Below are positions 1 to 10,331 of a stretch of 64,000 bases of DNA, in pieces (the first letter of the stretch is position 1; each line of letters starts with the position of its first letter). Both the position numbers and the translations under genes were made by a program. The notes beneath the pieces were generated by a model. That model did no database searches. It was not told the origin of the DNA and saw nothing but the letters and a program-made list of their open reading frames with translations. Location of the stretch: assembly GCF_002994745.2 (NCBI RefSeq), contig NW_020126818.1:186001-250000 (forward strand), in the 5' to 3' direction. The stretch is from Rosa chinensis (taxonomy: Eukaryota > Streptophyta > Magnoliopsida > Rosales > Rosaceae).

Positions 1-59
1 TTGTGGAACATGAAGTGGAGGATGTACCCCTCCAAAACGTTCCAAACCCTGAGGATTAA
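1..59 (+). CDS. Athila element A: C-terminal tail of pol (partial)
   Basis: This is the last 18 codons and stop of an Athila pol polyprotein whose body lies left of the window. The reading frame opens at base 3 and ends with TAA at 57-59. The peptide ends VEDVPLQNVPNPED, which aligns with the [14 protein letters not shown] tail of the complete pol copies at 15554 and 43038, so the identity rests on homology inside this window. The tail lies beyond the integrase core and contains no catalytic residue. The stop is followed at once by the conserved 3' UTR hairpins. Element A is therefore the 3' end of an autonomous-type element related to, but distinct from, B, C and D. Confidence 0.85.
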   Translation, partial: VEHEVEDVPLQNVPNPED

Positions 60-70
60 ATGGAGGTACA

Positions 71-134
71 AGTCTAGGCTGAAAGACTATAAACATTAAG
101 CGCTGCTTGGGAGGCAACCCAATTCTGAAGTAGC
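71..134 (+). promoter_or_regulatory. Conserved paired RNA hairpins after pol (element A)
   Basis: Hairpin 1 (71-88) is AGTCT, loop AGGCTGAA, AGACT. Hairpin 2 (107-122) is TTGGG, loop AGGCAA, CCCAA, inside a possible outer stem GCTGC (102-106) with GTAGC (130-134). Equivalent structures follow pol in B, C and D and occur in the LARD-like element, with stem changes that keep pairing. Function is unknown; a role in RNA packaging, stability or reverse transcription is inference. Confidence 0.6.
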
Positions 135-268
135 TGTGGAGGAGTCATCAACGCAGATTTGTTTTATCTCTCCCTTTTACTTCTCCAATTTTTCTTTATG
201 TTGGTAGTCATTTTCGTAAATTTCATCCCTATATGCTTAAGTGTTCCATTGCATGCTTTTATTGATTA

Positions 269-300
269 CATTGAGGACAATGCAATATTTAAGTGTGGGG
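269..300 (+). promoter_or_regulatory. Hairpin 3 plus first AAGTGTGGGG purine motif (element A)
   Basis: CATTG-AGGA-CAATG (269-282) is followed by AAGTGTGGGG (291-300). The same hairpin and motif occur at the matching place in B, C, D and the LARD-like element. The motif has the same core as the real polypurine tract next to the LTR. Confidence 0.55.
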
Positions 301-1071
301 AAGGGATTTACACTTTTATCTTGAGTCATATATTGAAAAATACAAAAAATTGAAAAATGTCAAAAATTAAAAATTTTCGTTGCTTTTGTTTTTGTTTTGA
401 GTCTTAGGATGCCCTTTCAACTGTCTAGGATGATTCTATATCTCTAAAATCATGACTAAAGAGGATCACAAGATTGAGATGATTTTTAAACATGGTATTC
501 TTTGGTTAATTGAGATATATGAAAAATGTGTGCCTTGTAGTGGATATGGATTCGAAAACTTTGGTACAGAATATGAGCATGTTAGGATGAGTTTTGATTC
601 ATATAAGCCCATGTGAGATAATTGAGCCATGTCCCTTTTTCTTGGAGTGAAATGAAAAATATATTCTTATTTTCTTGGCGATATTTTGATGATCTCATTA
701 TTCTTCATTTGATTGATTGCTTGCCATAGATTAAGTTTGATGGACTAGAGAATGCTAGAATTCACTCTTGTGCTTGTTGAGACGTTTGTCAATACATGGC
801 CCTGATTCTGGAAGGGATAGAGGTACCCTAGGAATTTCCACCATTGCCAAATAAACCTGTGTCCCTAATTGTGCCCGTCGTGGGACTCCCCTAGATAAGC
901 CCCTTTGAGCCTACATTGAGCCTTTTCATTCATCACCCTTAAACCCTTAACCATGAAGCTTAGTATAGTTAAAACCCTACCCTTTGTTCTAAGAACTTAG
1001 TGGAGCTATCTTTTGAGACATACTTCGTGGGTTTGGTGCTAAGGATGAAAATTGAGAAGAGGTGAAAGTTA

Positions 1072-1081
1072 AAGTGTGGGG
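1072..1081 (+). promoter_or_regulatory. Second (middle) AAGTGTGGGG purine motif (element A)
   Basis: Exact AAGTGTGGGG core, followed by GTAGACTTGTCC, which is also conserved at the middle site of B, C, D and the LARD-like element. It may be an auxiliary polypurine tract; that is inference. Confidence 0.45.
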
Positions 1082-2010
1082 GTAGACTTGTCCATAAAGA
1101 AAAATATATGAAAAAGCCGAGAAAAAGAAAAAAAAAAAAAAAAATGTATACGGCTAAAAAGAAAGAAAGAAAAATGTTTATGGATTTTAGTCCCCCATAC
1201 TTGGTGATTTTGGAGTTTACGTTGAACTGAAGGCCCACTACAGAAAAATTTGGCCTTTGTCCATTCACTATAGTTCAAGGGAAGTTTACAATGAAGATTG
1301 GGCCCAACATGAAGACATTAGGCCCCTTTTATGTTACCTCTAGGGAAAGTGACGTTTTTGCAATACCTTGGTGGATTTCTTGAGGTCTCTACATCTACAT
1401 ATGCTCTGCTAGGTTTTTAGGACACTTTGATAAATCCTTACCTTTCATTTCCTTAAACCTTAAGCCCTAGCCCCATTACAACCCTTGATAAGACCTTCTT
1501 GATCCTTAAGATGGGACAGCCTTTGATGTGGAGATGAGTTACAAGAGTTGAACCTATGGCTTGGGTCCATCTGTGCAAGTAGTTGGTATCCTTCATGAGA
1601 TCTTTAAAGAAAATTATACATGTGCTTTCGTTTCTTGAATTATGTGATATACTTGCTATCTTTCACATATACTTGAGTGTATAAGCTTTAAGCATTGCCA
1701 TGATCTGAGAGAAGAAAGAGTGGATATAACTTGTGAGGAGTTGAATCATACTTGTTTGAAACATGCTTAACAGAAACCATCACCATTGTTTCAACCAAGT
1801 CCTACTTGTGTATATGTAAGTTATGTGTTTTAATTAACTCTCGAATGCCTAACATTGAATTTTGGTTAAGTGCTAATCTTGGTGTTATGAAAGTAAGAGA
1901 TTGCTGAGACAAATAGTTGAAGGGCAATAGAGTCATTGTTTTTGTCAAGTCTTTAAATTTTCGTTGAGTCTTAGTGTGTGTCTTAGTTTGATTTTGCTAA
2001 GGGACTAGCA

Positions 2011-2030
2011 AAAGCTAAGTGTGGGGAATT
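2011..2030 (+). promoter_or_regulatory. Polypurine tract of element A
   Basis: AAAGCTAAGTGTGGGGAATT lies directly against the LTR start TGATAGGAGC. In Ty3/gypsy elements this is the RNase H-resistant primer for plus-strand DNA. The same tract borders the LTRs of B, C, D and the LARD-like element. Confidence 0.8.
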
Positions 2031-4390
2031 TGATAGGAGCATTTTAATGCGACGTTTTAACTGCATTTCCCAACACTTTTCTGCGCCATTTCCTTGAAAA
2101 ATCCCTGTTTGGGAAAGTTTCCATTCTTTGATTGGGAAAGTTCCTTATTGTAGAAAGTTTCCATTTTTGTCTTCATTTTTCATTTCTCATTTCTCATTTC
2201 TCATTTTTCATTTCTCATTTCTGGAAAGTTTCTATTTTTCATTTTTAGTAAGTTTCTATTTTCATTTTTTAGAAAGTTTCTATTTTAAGTATAGTTTCTA
2301 TTTTCAGGACCTCCGAGCTAGAAAGTGGAAATGAACGCACGAATGGAAAGAGGAGCTTGCGAACATCAAGACGAACGAACATGAGAGAAAATGGCCCACA
2401 CATTTGAGCAGAAATGAAGAAACAAGCTTTCCTAGTCCAACCAGGAAATCCTACAAAATGGAGGAAGGCTTCCCTAGCAAGTTTCCAACGCAACCATGAA
2501 AAAGAAATGGAAGAATATTGTGTTTTGCGTTGGAAAATGAGAAGGCTTGAAGATAAAGCAACGAGGCCCAAGAACTCTTTGGATTTTCGGCAAATTGGAT
2601 AAAGGCCCATCAAAGCCCATGACATTAGGGTTTGTGACGCAAACCCTAACCGTTAAGGTTGTTGTTGCCGTGAATTTGCAAGAGAGAAACAAGGAGGTGG
2701 CGTCCAAGAAAATCAGAAATTAAAAGGAGATTTTCTAGGGTTATTTTTATGGAAATAAATCAAGAGATAAAACCCTAGAAGACCTAGCCGTCCAAGCCAA
2801 GAGGAAAACAAGGGGATGCCGTGCAAACCCTAGGGAATTAAACAAAAGATAATGAAGAGAAAAACTAGGGTTTTGCCGTGAGGAAAAATCAGAAAAAAAT
2901 AAAGAGATTTCGTGGAGATTTCTTAGGGAGCTTTTAAAGGAAAGAGAATATGTGTTGAACACAAAAAGCTCTCAAAGGAGTCTAGGTTCGTCCCCCTTTA
3001 TTCTCTAAGTATATTGTTGCCGAAATTGGTGAAGGAAATCAGAAAATATCTATATATATTTCGGCAAGATTATTAGGGAATTTATATTGGAATTTTGTGA
3101 TTGGTTGCACCACCTCATAGGGCTTATGTGGCACGAAATCATTGGAGAAAATTATGTGGAGGAAGCAAGAGATTGCCGTGAGCTTTGCTAGGGTTGTGGA
3201 CGGATTGAAGACCTAGAAGCCGTCCCCTATATATTCCTCTCTTCTCTCAACGTCAAGGGTTCCCAAGTTCCATTCTTTTACGTTTATACTTTGAGAAAAA
3301 AATCAGAAAACTCTCTCTAGCTTAGCCGTGTTCTTCTCCATCCTCTAGGGCAACCACGAAGTTCAAGCAAGGCCAAGGAAGAAGAAGACAAGCCGTGCAC
3401 ACCATCCACCCTCCACCTTGAAGATTGCTTTCGAAATTCAAGAGACCACATCATCACTTCATTCATCTCATCTTCATCACGGTGTAATCCGATTCTCCTT
3501 GTACCTTTGCTTTGTATTTTCGTTGGTTTTGCCTTAGTTGACACATATGTATGAACAAGTATTGTTTTCTGAAATTTTATGATGAATTGTTAATTTTCAG
3601 ATTCATATATTGCGATTTATGGTTGCTTTTGTGTGAGTGTTTGATTAAATTTGCATGATAGAAATCTTTTGTATGATTATCTTGAATGGTTCGAAACATT
3701 TAGGGTTCTTATGTGATTGTTGCTACGAATTTGAGAACATGAATCAACTTTTTGGTTTTGTGTTCTTGAATCGATAAGTAGTAAAGGTTTTGTACAAAAA
3801 CCGAATTTAATCAAAGAAGATTGCAATTAGGTGGACTTTTTCATACTAAGTTGCACATTTGAGTTGATAGCCTTTCTAGGTGTTTATTGCGTTAAACATG
3901 ACATGATTGACTAGCTTTCTAGGGCTTGATTGCATGTTTGATAGAATTAATCTAGGTGCTTTCGCTTAGGTTAATTAGCATTGAAAGTAAAATATGGGAA
4001 ATTGTTTGCTTTTGAACGTTTCACATGATCAACTCCTCTTGCATGACTATGATGAACAATGATGAACTTGAATCAATTTTAATCATGAGTTTCGACTTTG
4101 ATCTTTGTTCTTACATTCCATTTATATTTTTATGTTTTTGCGTTTTTAATTATTTAGTTAGCTTTTATTTTCGAAAATAGAAAACCAAAATCAAAAATCC
4201 CCCTTTTTCGTAAATATGTATATATTTTGTTTTATTTTTGTAAATATTATACTTTGTTTTAATTTTAATTGTTTAATTGTTTGATAATGACAGGTGTACC
4301 CTCAATCCCCGGAATAGAACGATCCCTATTTACTTTATACTACTAATGACATTTCAGGGTTAAATTGGTCGCTCGATAAAAGCGACATCA
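2031..4390 (+). repeat. 3' LTR of Athila element A
   Basis: A 2360-bp LTR beginning TGATAGGAGCATTTTAATGC after the PPT and ending GCGACATCA. U3 holds degenerate GAAAGTTTCTATTTT repeats and a CATTTCT microsatellite (2174-2220). A TATA box is at 3228. The U5 end contains CAATCCCCGG and a terminal hairpin GTCGCT...AGCGAC just before the final ATCA. The right flank begins GCCAA; the left LTR and the other target-site copy lie outside the window. Confidence 0.8.
3228..3234 (+). promoter_or_regulatory. Putative LTR TATA box
   Basis: TATATAT followed by a CT-rich stretch (TCCTCTCTTCTCTC). The same arrangement occurs at 5306 and, in reverse, at 56305 and 61332, so it is conserved in A-family LTRs. 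Promoter activity is inferred. Confidence 0.5.
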
Positions 4391-6465
4391 GCCAACGTTG
4401 GAGGGAGACAAGATGAAGTACAAAGGGAAGCACAAATGAGCAGAAATGAAGAAAAGAAGTTTTCCTGGTCCAACCAGGAAACCCTGTCCAGAAAAGGAAA
4501 GCTTGCCAAAACAAGACTCTTGAGCCAACCATGAATGGAGATCGAATTAATGAAGTGACATGGCATGAGAGAAGCTTCTTGAAGACTCTAGATGATGACA
4601 TGGCATAGAGGTGACGCATGGAGGCCCAAAAACTCTCAAGACTTGTTGGATTTTCGGCTAATTGGATAAAAGCCCACAAGAGCCCATGGAACTAGGGTTT
4701 GTGACGCAAACCCTAGCCCTAAAGATGTTTTGCCGTGAATTTGCAAGAGAGAAACAAGGAGGTGACGTGGAAAATCAGAAATTAAAAGGAGATTTTCTAG
4801 GGAGATTTTCTAGGGCTATTTTTATGGAAATAAATCAAGAGATAAACCCTAGAAGACTCCTAGCCGTCCAAGCCAAGAGGAAAACAAGGGAATGCCGTGC
4901 AAACCCTAGGGAATTCGGCCAAGAGATAATGAAGAGAGAAATTAGGGTTTTTGCCGTGAGGAAAAATCAGAAAAATAAAGAGATTTCGTGGAGATTTCTT
5001 AGGGAGCTTTTAAAGGAAAGAGAATATGTGTTGAACACAAAAAGCTCTCAAAGGAGTCTAGGTTCATCCCCCTTTATTCTCTAAATATATTGTTGCCGAA
5101 ATTGGTGTATAAAATCAGAAATTATCTACATATTTCGGCAAGAATTATTTAGGGAATTAATATTGGAATTTTGTGATTGGTTGCACCACTTCGTAGGGCT
5201 TATGTGGCAAGAATTCATTGGAGGAAAATATGTGGACAAAGCAAGCAATAGCCGTGAGCTTTTCTAGGGATTTTGACGGCATGGAGACCTAGGAGGCCGT
5301 GCTCTTATATATTCCTCTCTTCTCTCAACGTCAAGGAGTTCCCACTTTTGCGTTTACACTTTGAAAAAAATCAGAAAAACTCTCTCTAGCTAGCCGTGCT
5401 CTTCTCCATCCTCTAGGGCAACCACGAAGTGCAAGCAAGGCCAAGGAAGAAGAAGACAAGCCGTGAACACCATCCATCACCATCCTTGAAGATTGCTTTC
5501 GAAATTCAAGAGACCATTCATCACTTCATTCGTCTCATCTTCATCACGGTGTAATCCGATTCTCCTTGTAACTTTGCTTTGTATTTTCGTTGGTTTTGCT
5601 CTAGTTGACACACATGTTTGAACAAGAGTTGATTTCTGAAATTTTATGGTTAATTGTTAATTTTCAGATTCATATATTGTGCTTTATGGTTGCTTTTGTG
5701 TGAGTGTTTGATTAAATTTGTATGATAGAAATCGTTTGTGTGATAATCTTGAATGGTTCGAAACATTTAGGGTTTTTATGTGAATGTTGCTACGAGTTTG
5801 AGAACATGAATCAACTTTTTGGTTTTGTGATTCTTGAATCAATAAGTAGTAAAGGTTTTGTACAAAAACCGAATTTAATCAAAGAAGATTGCAATTAGGT
5901 GGACTTTTTCATACTAAGTTGCACATTTGAGTTGATAGCCTTTCTAGGTGCTTAATGCGTTAAACATGACATGATTGACTAGCTTTCTAGGGTTTGATTG
6001 CATGTTTGATAGGATTAATCTAGGTGCTTTCGCTTAGGTTGATTAGCATTGAAAGTAAAATATGGGAAATTGTTTGCTTTTGAACGTTTCACATGATCAA
6101 CTCCTCTTGCATGACTATGATGAACAATGATGAACTTGAATCAATTTTTATCATGAGTTTCGACTTTGATCTTTGTTCTTGCATTTCATTTGTATTTCTA
6201 TGTTTTTGCATTTTAATTATTTAGTTAACTTAGTATTTATTTTCAGCAAAAGAAAACCAAAAACAAAATCCCCCTTAATTTCGTAAATAATGTGTATAAT
6301 TGTGAATACCTTTGTGAATATTATACTTTGTTTTAATTTTAATTGTTTAATTGTTTGAAAATGACAGGTGTACCCTCAATCCCCGGAATAGAACGATCCC
6401 TATTTACTTTATACTACTAATGACATTTCAGGGTTAAATTATGCGCTTGCTTTCGAGCGCATCAC
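4391..6465 (+). repeat. 5'-truncated A-family Athila LTR
   Basis: A second A-family LTR aligning with 2405-4390 from GAGCAGAAATGAAGA onward, with a diverged first ~45 bases, and ending CGAGCGCATCA. Its U5 end carries CAATCCCCGG and the terminal hairpin GCGCT...AGCGC. The simplest reading is that element A inserted into this LTR, so that its missing 5' part lies left of the window. It in turn abuts a B-family LTR interior at 6466. Confidence 0.7.
5306..5312 (+). promoter_or_regulatory. Putative LTR TATA box
   Basis: TATATAT at the position equivalent to 3228 in the neighbouring LTR, again followed by TCCTCTCTTCTCTC. Confidence 0.45.
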
Positions 6466-7859
6466 TAAGAGAAACCAAGTAGAAACGAATTGGGAGTGCC
6501 TTGGGACGTTCTACTATATATACCTTGTGTATTAGACGTTCAGGGTGACACATTATTCTCCACAATTTCGTTTCTCACCGGTTTGCTCTTGAGTTTCAGG
6601 TTTTTGCATCTACAAGTTCCTAGCCGTGCCATCCTCCATCCTAGCCGTGAATTCTACCTTGTGTTGCTGCCTTGGATCTGCTTTGGACCTTGGGACGTAG
6701 TCAAGGGTTGTTCATACCATCTTCCCTATGTTTTCTTTACGGTTTAGTGTTTTTGTATTTGTATTTTCTGTTTTGATTTCTTTATGTGTAAAACCGAAAC
6801 CATGAGATAACTTTCTGATTTTTGGATGCGATTTGGATGAATTGTTCAATGTTTGATGTGTCTATGTATGTTTGATCTTGATTAATTGCCGAAATATGGA
6901 TTGATAATCTGGTTTTGTTTTATAGATAACTTTTATGTGTTCTTATTCTTTGGTTGCAAACTTAGGATGATTGCATGTAATTGGAGCTAGTAATTAGGTT
7001 AAACGCTTCGTGACCCTAATTCGATATAGTAGTAAAGGCTTTGGACAAAGGTCGAGATCAGATTATGCATGTAATGAAAAGATTCGCTTCGAGTACTTGA
7101 ATTTGCATGTTTATTGACTAAACTTTCACTTGCTCTTAATGATTTGAATGCATGAGATTATGAGTCGCTTCGATTGTGTGATACTTGCATTTGGAATATG
7201 TTGGTTTGGCGCTTCGTCGATCAATTGTGTAAAGGGAAGTCATATAAGGGACATTGGGCGCTTGTAACTTTGTTTCTTGGGTTGATATCTTTCCATGGTA
7301 ACTAAAAGATTAAGGGATGCATGAATATGTTGTTCTTGAATTGTTCTTGATGAATTGTTTTCCAAAAGTTTTTCTTTTCCCACCTTTGTACAGAAATGAT
7401 TTTAATCTTTATTATTTTCTGGAAATTTTCTGTTTTTAATCTTCAAAAACCCCCCATCTTTATGTTTTCTTGTTTGTGTAAATATATAAAATTAATTTTA
7501 GGGTTTTTAGATAGCATGTAAACTTAAATAATATGTAAATAATCTGAAAATATAATTTAATTCCGTGAATAGTGTTTTCGTGAATAGTAATTTGTGTTTG
7601 TGTTATACATGAATTTGTGTAGTTAGAATTTAACTAGAATTTGTTGTTTGTATTTGTGTTGTATATGGATTTCTAATTTAATTCTAACTTAACTTGTATA
7701 TGTTCTTATAATTTTCGTGTAAATTTGTATATTCTTTTCTTTAATTTGTTTCTCACATGTTAGCACCCTCAATCCCCGGTTTAGAACGATCCCTGCTTAT
7801 CCTATACTAACGCTCGACATTTTCAGGGTTTAAATTGGCGAATGCTTTTGCACGTATCA
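6466..7859 (+). repeat. 3' part of a diverged B-family Athila LTR
   Basis: Begins inside the LTR at CTAAGAGAAACCAAGTAG, matching the reverse complement of the B LTR around 12060, and ends TTTTGCACGTATCA. TATATATA is at 6515-6522. It contains CAATCCCCGG near its end but is shorter and more diverged than the LTRs of B and D. Its 5' part was presumably separated by the A-family insertion to the left. No PBS or leader follows; a reversed gag fragment abuts it, which fits insertion of its element into another copy's gag. Confidence 0.7.
6515..6522 (+). promoter_or_regulatory. Putative LTR TATA box (B family)
   Basis: TATATATA in the context ACTATATATACCTTG, the same context as the reverse-strand TATA boxes of the B and D LTRs. 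Confidence 0.45.
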
Positions 7860-8703
7860 CTTACCACTCCTTGTAGTGACGACCTTTGCTTGCTCAAAGT
7901 GAGGATTAGGGATGGTGCCACTTGGAAGCTTCCCTTGCTCATGAAACTTACCCATAAACTCCCCAACTTGACTCATTTGCTTCTTCATCTCATTCACGTC
8001 CGTGGATATGGCGTTAATTTGATTCCCATGATGAGTTTGACCTGCAATTAAAGCTTGAGTAGATTTAGTTAGAGTTCTAATCAATTCATCATTAGAAGAA
8101 GAAGCATTTGAATTAAAATTTGAATTGAAAGGAGTAGGGTTAGGAGGTTGAGGCTTTTGATAAAAGCCTTGAGGACGTTGTTGGAAGCCTTGAGGTGCAC
8201 TTTGAACGTTCTCATTGTCCTTCCAACGAAAATTGGGGTGATCCCTCCATCCAGGATTGTAAGTGTTCGAGTAAGGATCATTCCTAGGACGTTGGTACCC
8301 TTGTTGGAAACCTATGGCGTTAACACCTTCTTGTCCTCCACTTTCCATGAGTTGAGGGCATTTATCAGAAACATGCCCTTGCATTGAGCAAACTCCACAC
8401 ACCATGACTTGTCCATGTGATCCCTGAGACACAAGAGACGTAAGTTTGTTAATTTTATCCTCCAATTGAGCTAAAGTACTTACCTCATGGACCCTTTCAC
8501 GTGTGGTGGTGGATTTGGGCCTAGAGCTTCCATATTGTTGTTGATTCAAGGCCCTATTCTCAATTCGAACCATTCCAGCTGCAGGTTCCTTGTCAACAAA
8601 TGATCCTCCAGAAGCTGCATCTAGCATGTCTCTTTCCAAAGGTATGAGCCCATCATAAAAGCAAGTGAGCAAGGTCTCATCCTTCATGCCATCATAAAAG
8701 CAT
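7860..8703 (-). pseudogene. Athila gag fragment (C-terminal half, truncated)
   Basis: An open frame from 8687 leftwards encodes 276 residues that start [14 protein letters not shown] and match the first ~278 residues of the pol-gag frame at 20407-15554. It contains the Gag zinc knuckle [14 protein letters not shown] (C-x2-C-x4-H-x4-C) near residue 98 and a Q/P-rich stretch ([16 protein letters not shown]). It ends at TTRSGK where the plus-strand LTR begins, and upstream it stops at base ~8690, where a short scrambled joint copies nearby gag words. The initial Met is internal to Gag, not a true start. It is a severed piece of a fourth B-family Athila copy and cannot function alone. Confidence 0.75.
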
Positions 8704-9513
8704 CTAGCATGTCTCTGCTTTGGTGGTGGAGCGTCCTTGACTCAGCGCCTAAGAGCTTTGTAGATTGATGGATGGATGGTGTCACGGTCTTGTAGGTGAT
8801 GAAAGTTTAAGAAGTGAATTGGGCAGAGTCTTGGAAAAGTTTTTGGCTAGGAAGTGATAGGCAATGAATTATCTTAGCTGGGAAGTGATAGGCAATGAAT
8901 TATCTTGGCTGGGAAGTGATCTTGGCTGGGAAGTGATCTTGGCTGGGAAGTGATGCAAATTCAGTTCTGGACGTTGCCTATTTATAGGGGAGCATTGGTT
9001 GGCTTTCCCAACTGAAACGTCTTCTTTCTGGCCTTAACTCCTCTCATAATGGGGCAATTCCTTTAATTTCCAAGCTGAAACATCTTTCTCTTATTTATTT
9101 TTCCAGCTGAAACATCTTTTTCTTTTATTCCTCAACTGAAAACGTCTTTTCTCCTTTATTCCCCAACTTCATTGCTTGGTCAAATATCTTAATGCTTTAT
9201 TTTATGACTCCATCATTGCTGTTTCCAAGAGTTCAACCAGGCAATGTTTCCTACAACAAGCAAGAGAATATCAGAATTTTCTAGAGAAAATAAAGGGAAA
9301 TTAAAATGTAAAGACCGCAAAAATAGTTGACAGTTAGGAATCCTGATCCAGCTAGGATTTTTCATGAATTTTACTTTTTCCGCCTATTTCACTCCAAACA
9401 CTCAACAAGACTTTCAAAATGACTTAATGACTCAAAACACTAAACTAAGGGAGAAATAAGGCTAAAATGAGGCACATAATTAATAATATCGTCACACTTT
9501 TTTGCTCCTATCA
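8704..9513 (-). repeat. Unassigned LTR-like fragment ending GCTCCTATCA
   Basis: No coding frame is supported. The right edge reads TTTGCTCCTATCA, the reverse complement of an Athila-style LTR start (TGATAGGAGC), and it abuts chromovirus coding sequence. The rest does not match the A or B LTRs in this window, so it may be a third Athila LTR family, cut at the left. It holds short tandem repeats at 8844-8954. Confidence 0.45.
8844..8954. repeat. Short tandem repeat, GCTGGGAAGTGAT units
   Basis: Two units of about 34 bp (GGGAAGTGATAGGCAATGAA plus TTATCTTGGCT) are followed by 17-bp units of ATCTTGGCTGGGAAGTG. The shorter unit looks like an internally deleted form of the longer one. Confidence 0.75.
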
Positions 9514-10331
9514 ATCTTTCACCCTCAACTGGTGATATCCGGATCTCAAATCGATCTTCGAGAATACAGCAGCTTCCTTAAGCTGGTCGAACAAGTCATC
9601 AATCCTAGGTAAAGGGTACCTATTCTTAATCGTCACCTTGTTCAACTGCCGATAATCCACACACAACCTTAGTGAACCATCCTTCTTCTTCGCAAACACC
9701 ACAGGTGCACCCCAAGGAGAAGTACTAGGTCTAATGAACCCTTGCTCAAGTAAACCATCAATTTGCTCCTTCAACTCTTTAAGTTCAGTTGGTGCCATCC
9801 GAAATGGTGCCATAGATACAGGTGCAGTACCTGGTATCACATCGATAGCAAAATCCACTTCCCTTCTTGGAGGTAATCCTGATATTTCCTGAAATACATC
9901 ACTGTACTCGGAAACCACAGAAATCTCTGCCCTAACCGCAGTACAACTCACTGACTCCACATGAGCTAAGAATCCTGCCCTTAAAGCAGTATCTGACCTA
10001 AGACACCGATAACGAAACACCGGCTGCCCAGGTATATGAAATGATACTACCATTTCAAAGCAATCAATCATAGCATGATTTGGCCTCAGCCAATCAATAC
10101 CCAAAATGACATCATACTTATGATTTGCTAACACAATCAAGGCCGCGGTAAACTCCTTACCACCAATCACAATTGGACAAGCATCACGAAACTTATCAAG
10201 CTCAAGGGAAATACCAAGTGGGGAAATAACACACAAGGGTCTAGCAAGAGGCCTAGGAGTTAAACCTAACATATCAACCACAGAACTAGATATGAAAGAG
10301 TGGGACGCTCCCGTATCAAATAACACCCTAG
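9514..10331 (-). pseudogene. Chromovirus protease and RT N-terminal fragment
   Basis: Coding sequence of the chromovirus-like element immediately 3' of the B insertion. It begins [15 protein letters not shown], the aspartic protease active site DTG(A), and continues through the flap region (VILGIDWL). It enters reverse transcriptase with [40 protein letters not shown] and the [13 protein letters not shown] block. It stops there because the LTR-like end at 9513 cuts the gene, so the YxDD catalytic motif, RNase H and integrase are missing. An open frame continues upstream to 10392 only because it reads into Athila LTR sequence; those first ~20 codons are not part of the gene. The protease frame joins on the far side of B with the frame ending FDFFAR near 24838. 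Confidence 0.85.
10327..10331. repeat. Target-site duplication CCTAG (left copy, element B)
   Basis: CCTAG abuts the LTR end at 10332 and is repeated at 24833-24837, the 5-bp duplication expected of a Ty3/gypsy integrase. Removing B and one copy restores a continuous protease frame. Confidence 0.9.

Larger units (their letters stand above)
60..2030 (+). other. Athila element A 3' untranslated region
   Basis: A region of about 2 kb between the pol stop and the LTR. It has no long open frame, so no env-like gene is visible. It carries the conserved hairpins at 71-134 and 269-282, three copies of AAGTGTGGGG (291, 1072, 2017), and an A-rich run near 1130. It aligns over most of its length with the 3' UTR of the LARD-like element at 57177-59220 (reverse strand), which makes A the closest autonomous relative of that element in the window. 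Confidence 0.8.

Noticed and set aside
2414..2602. Short frames in the A-family LTRs (2414, 4662, 6490)
   Set aside because: Not kept between LTR copies and lacking any domain; treated as chance frames.
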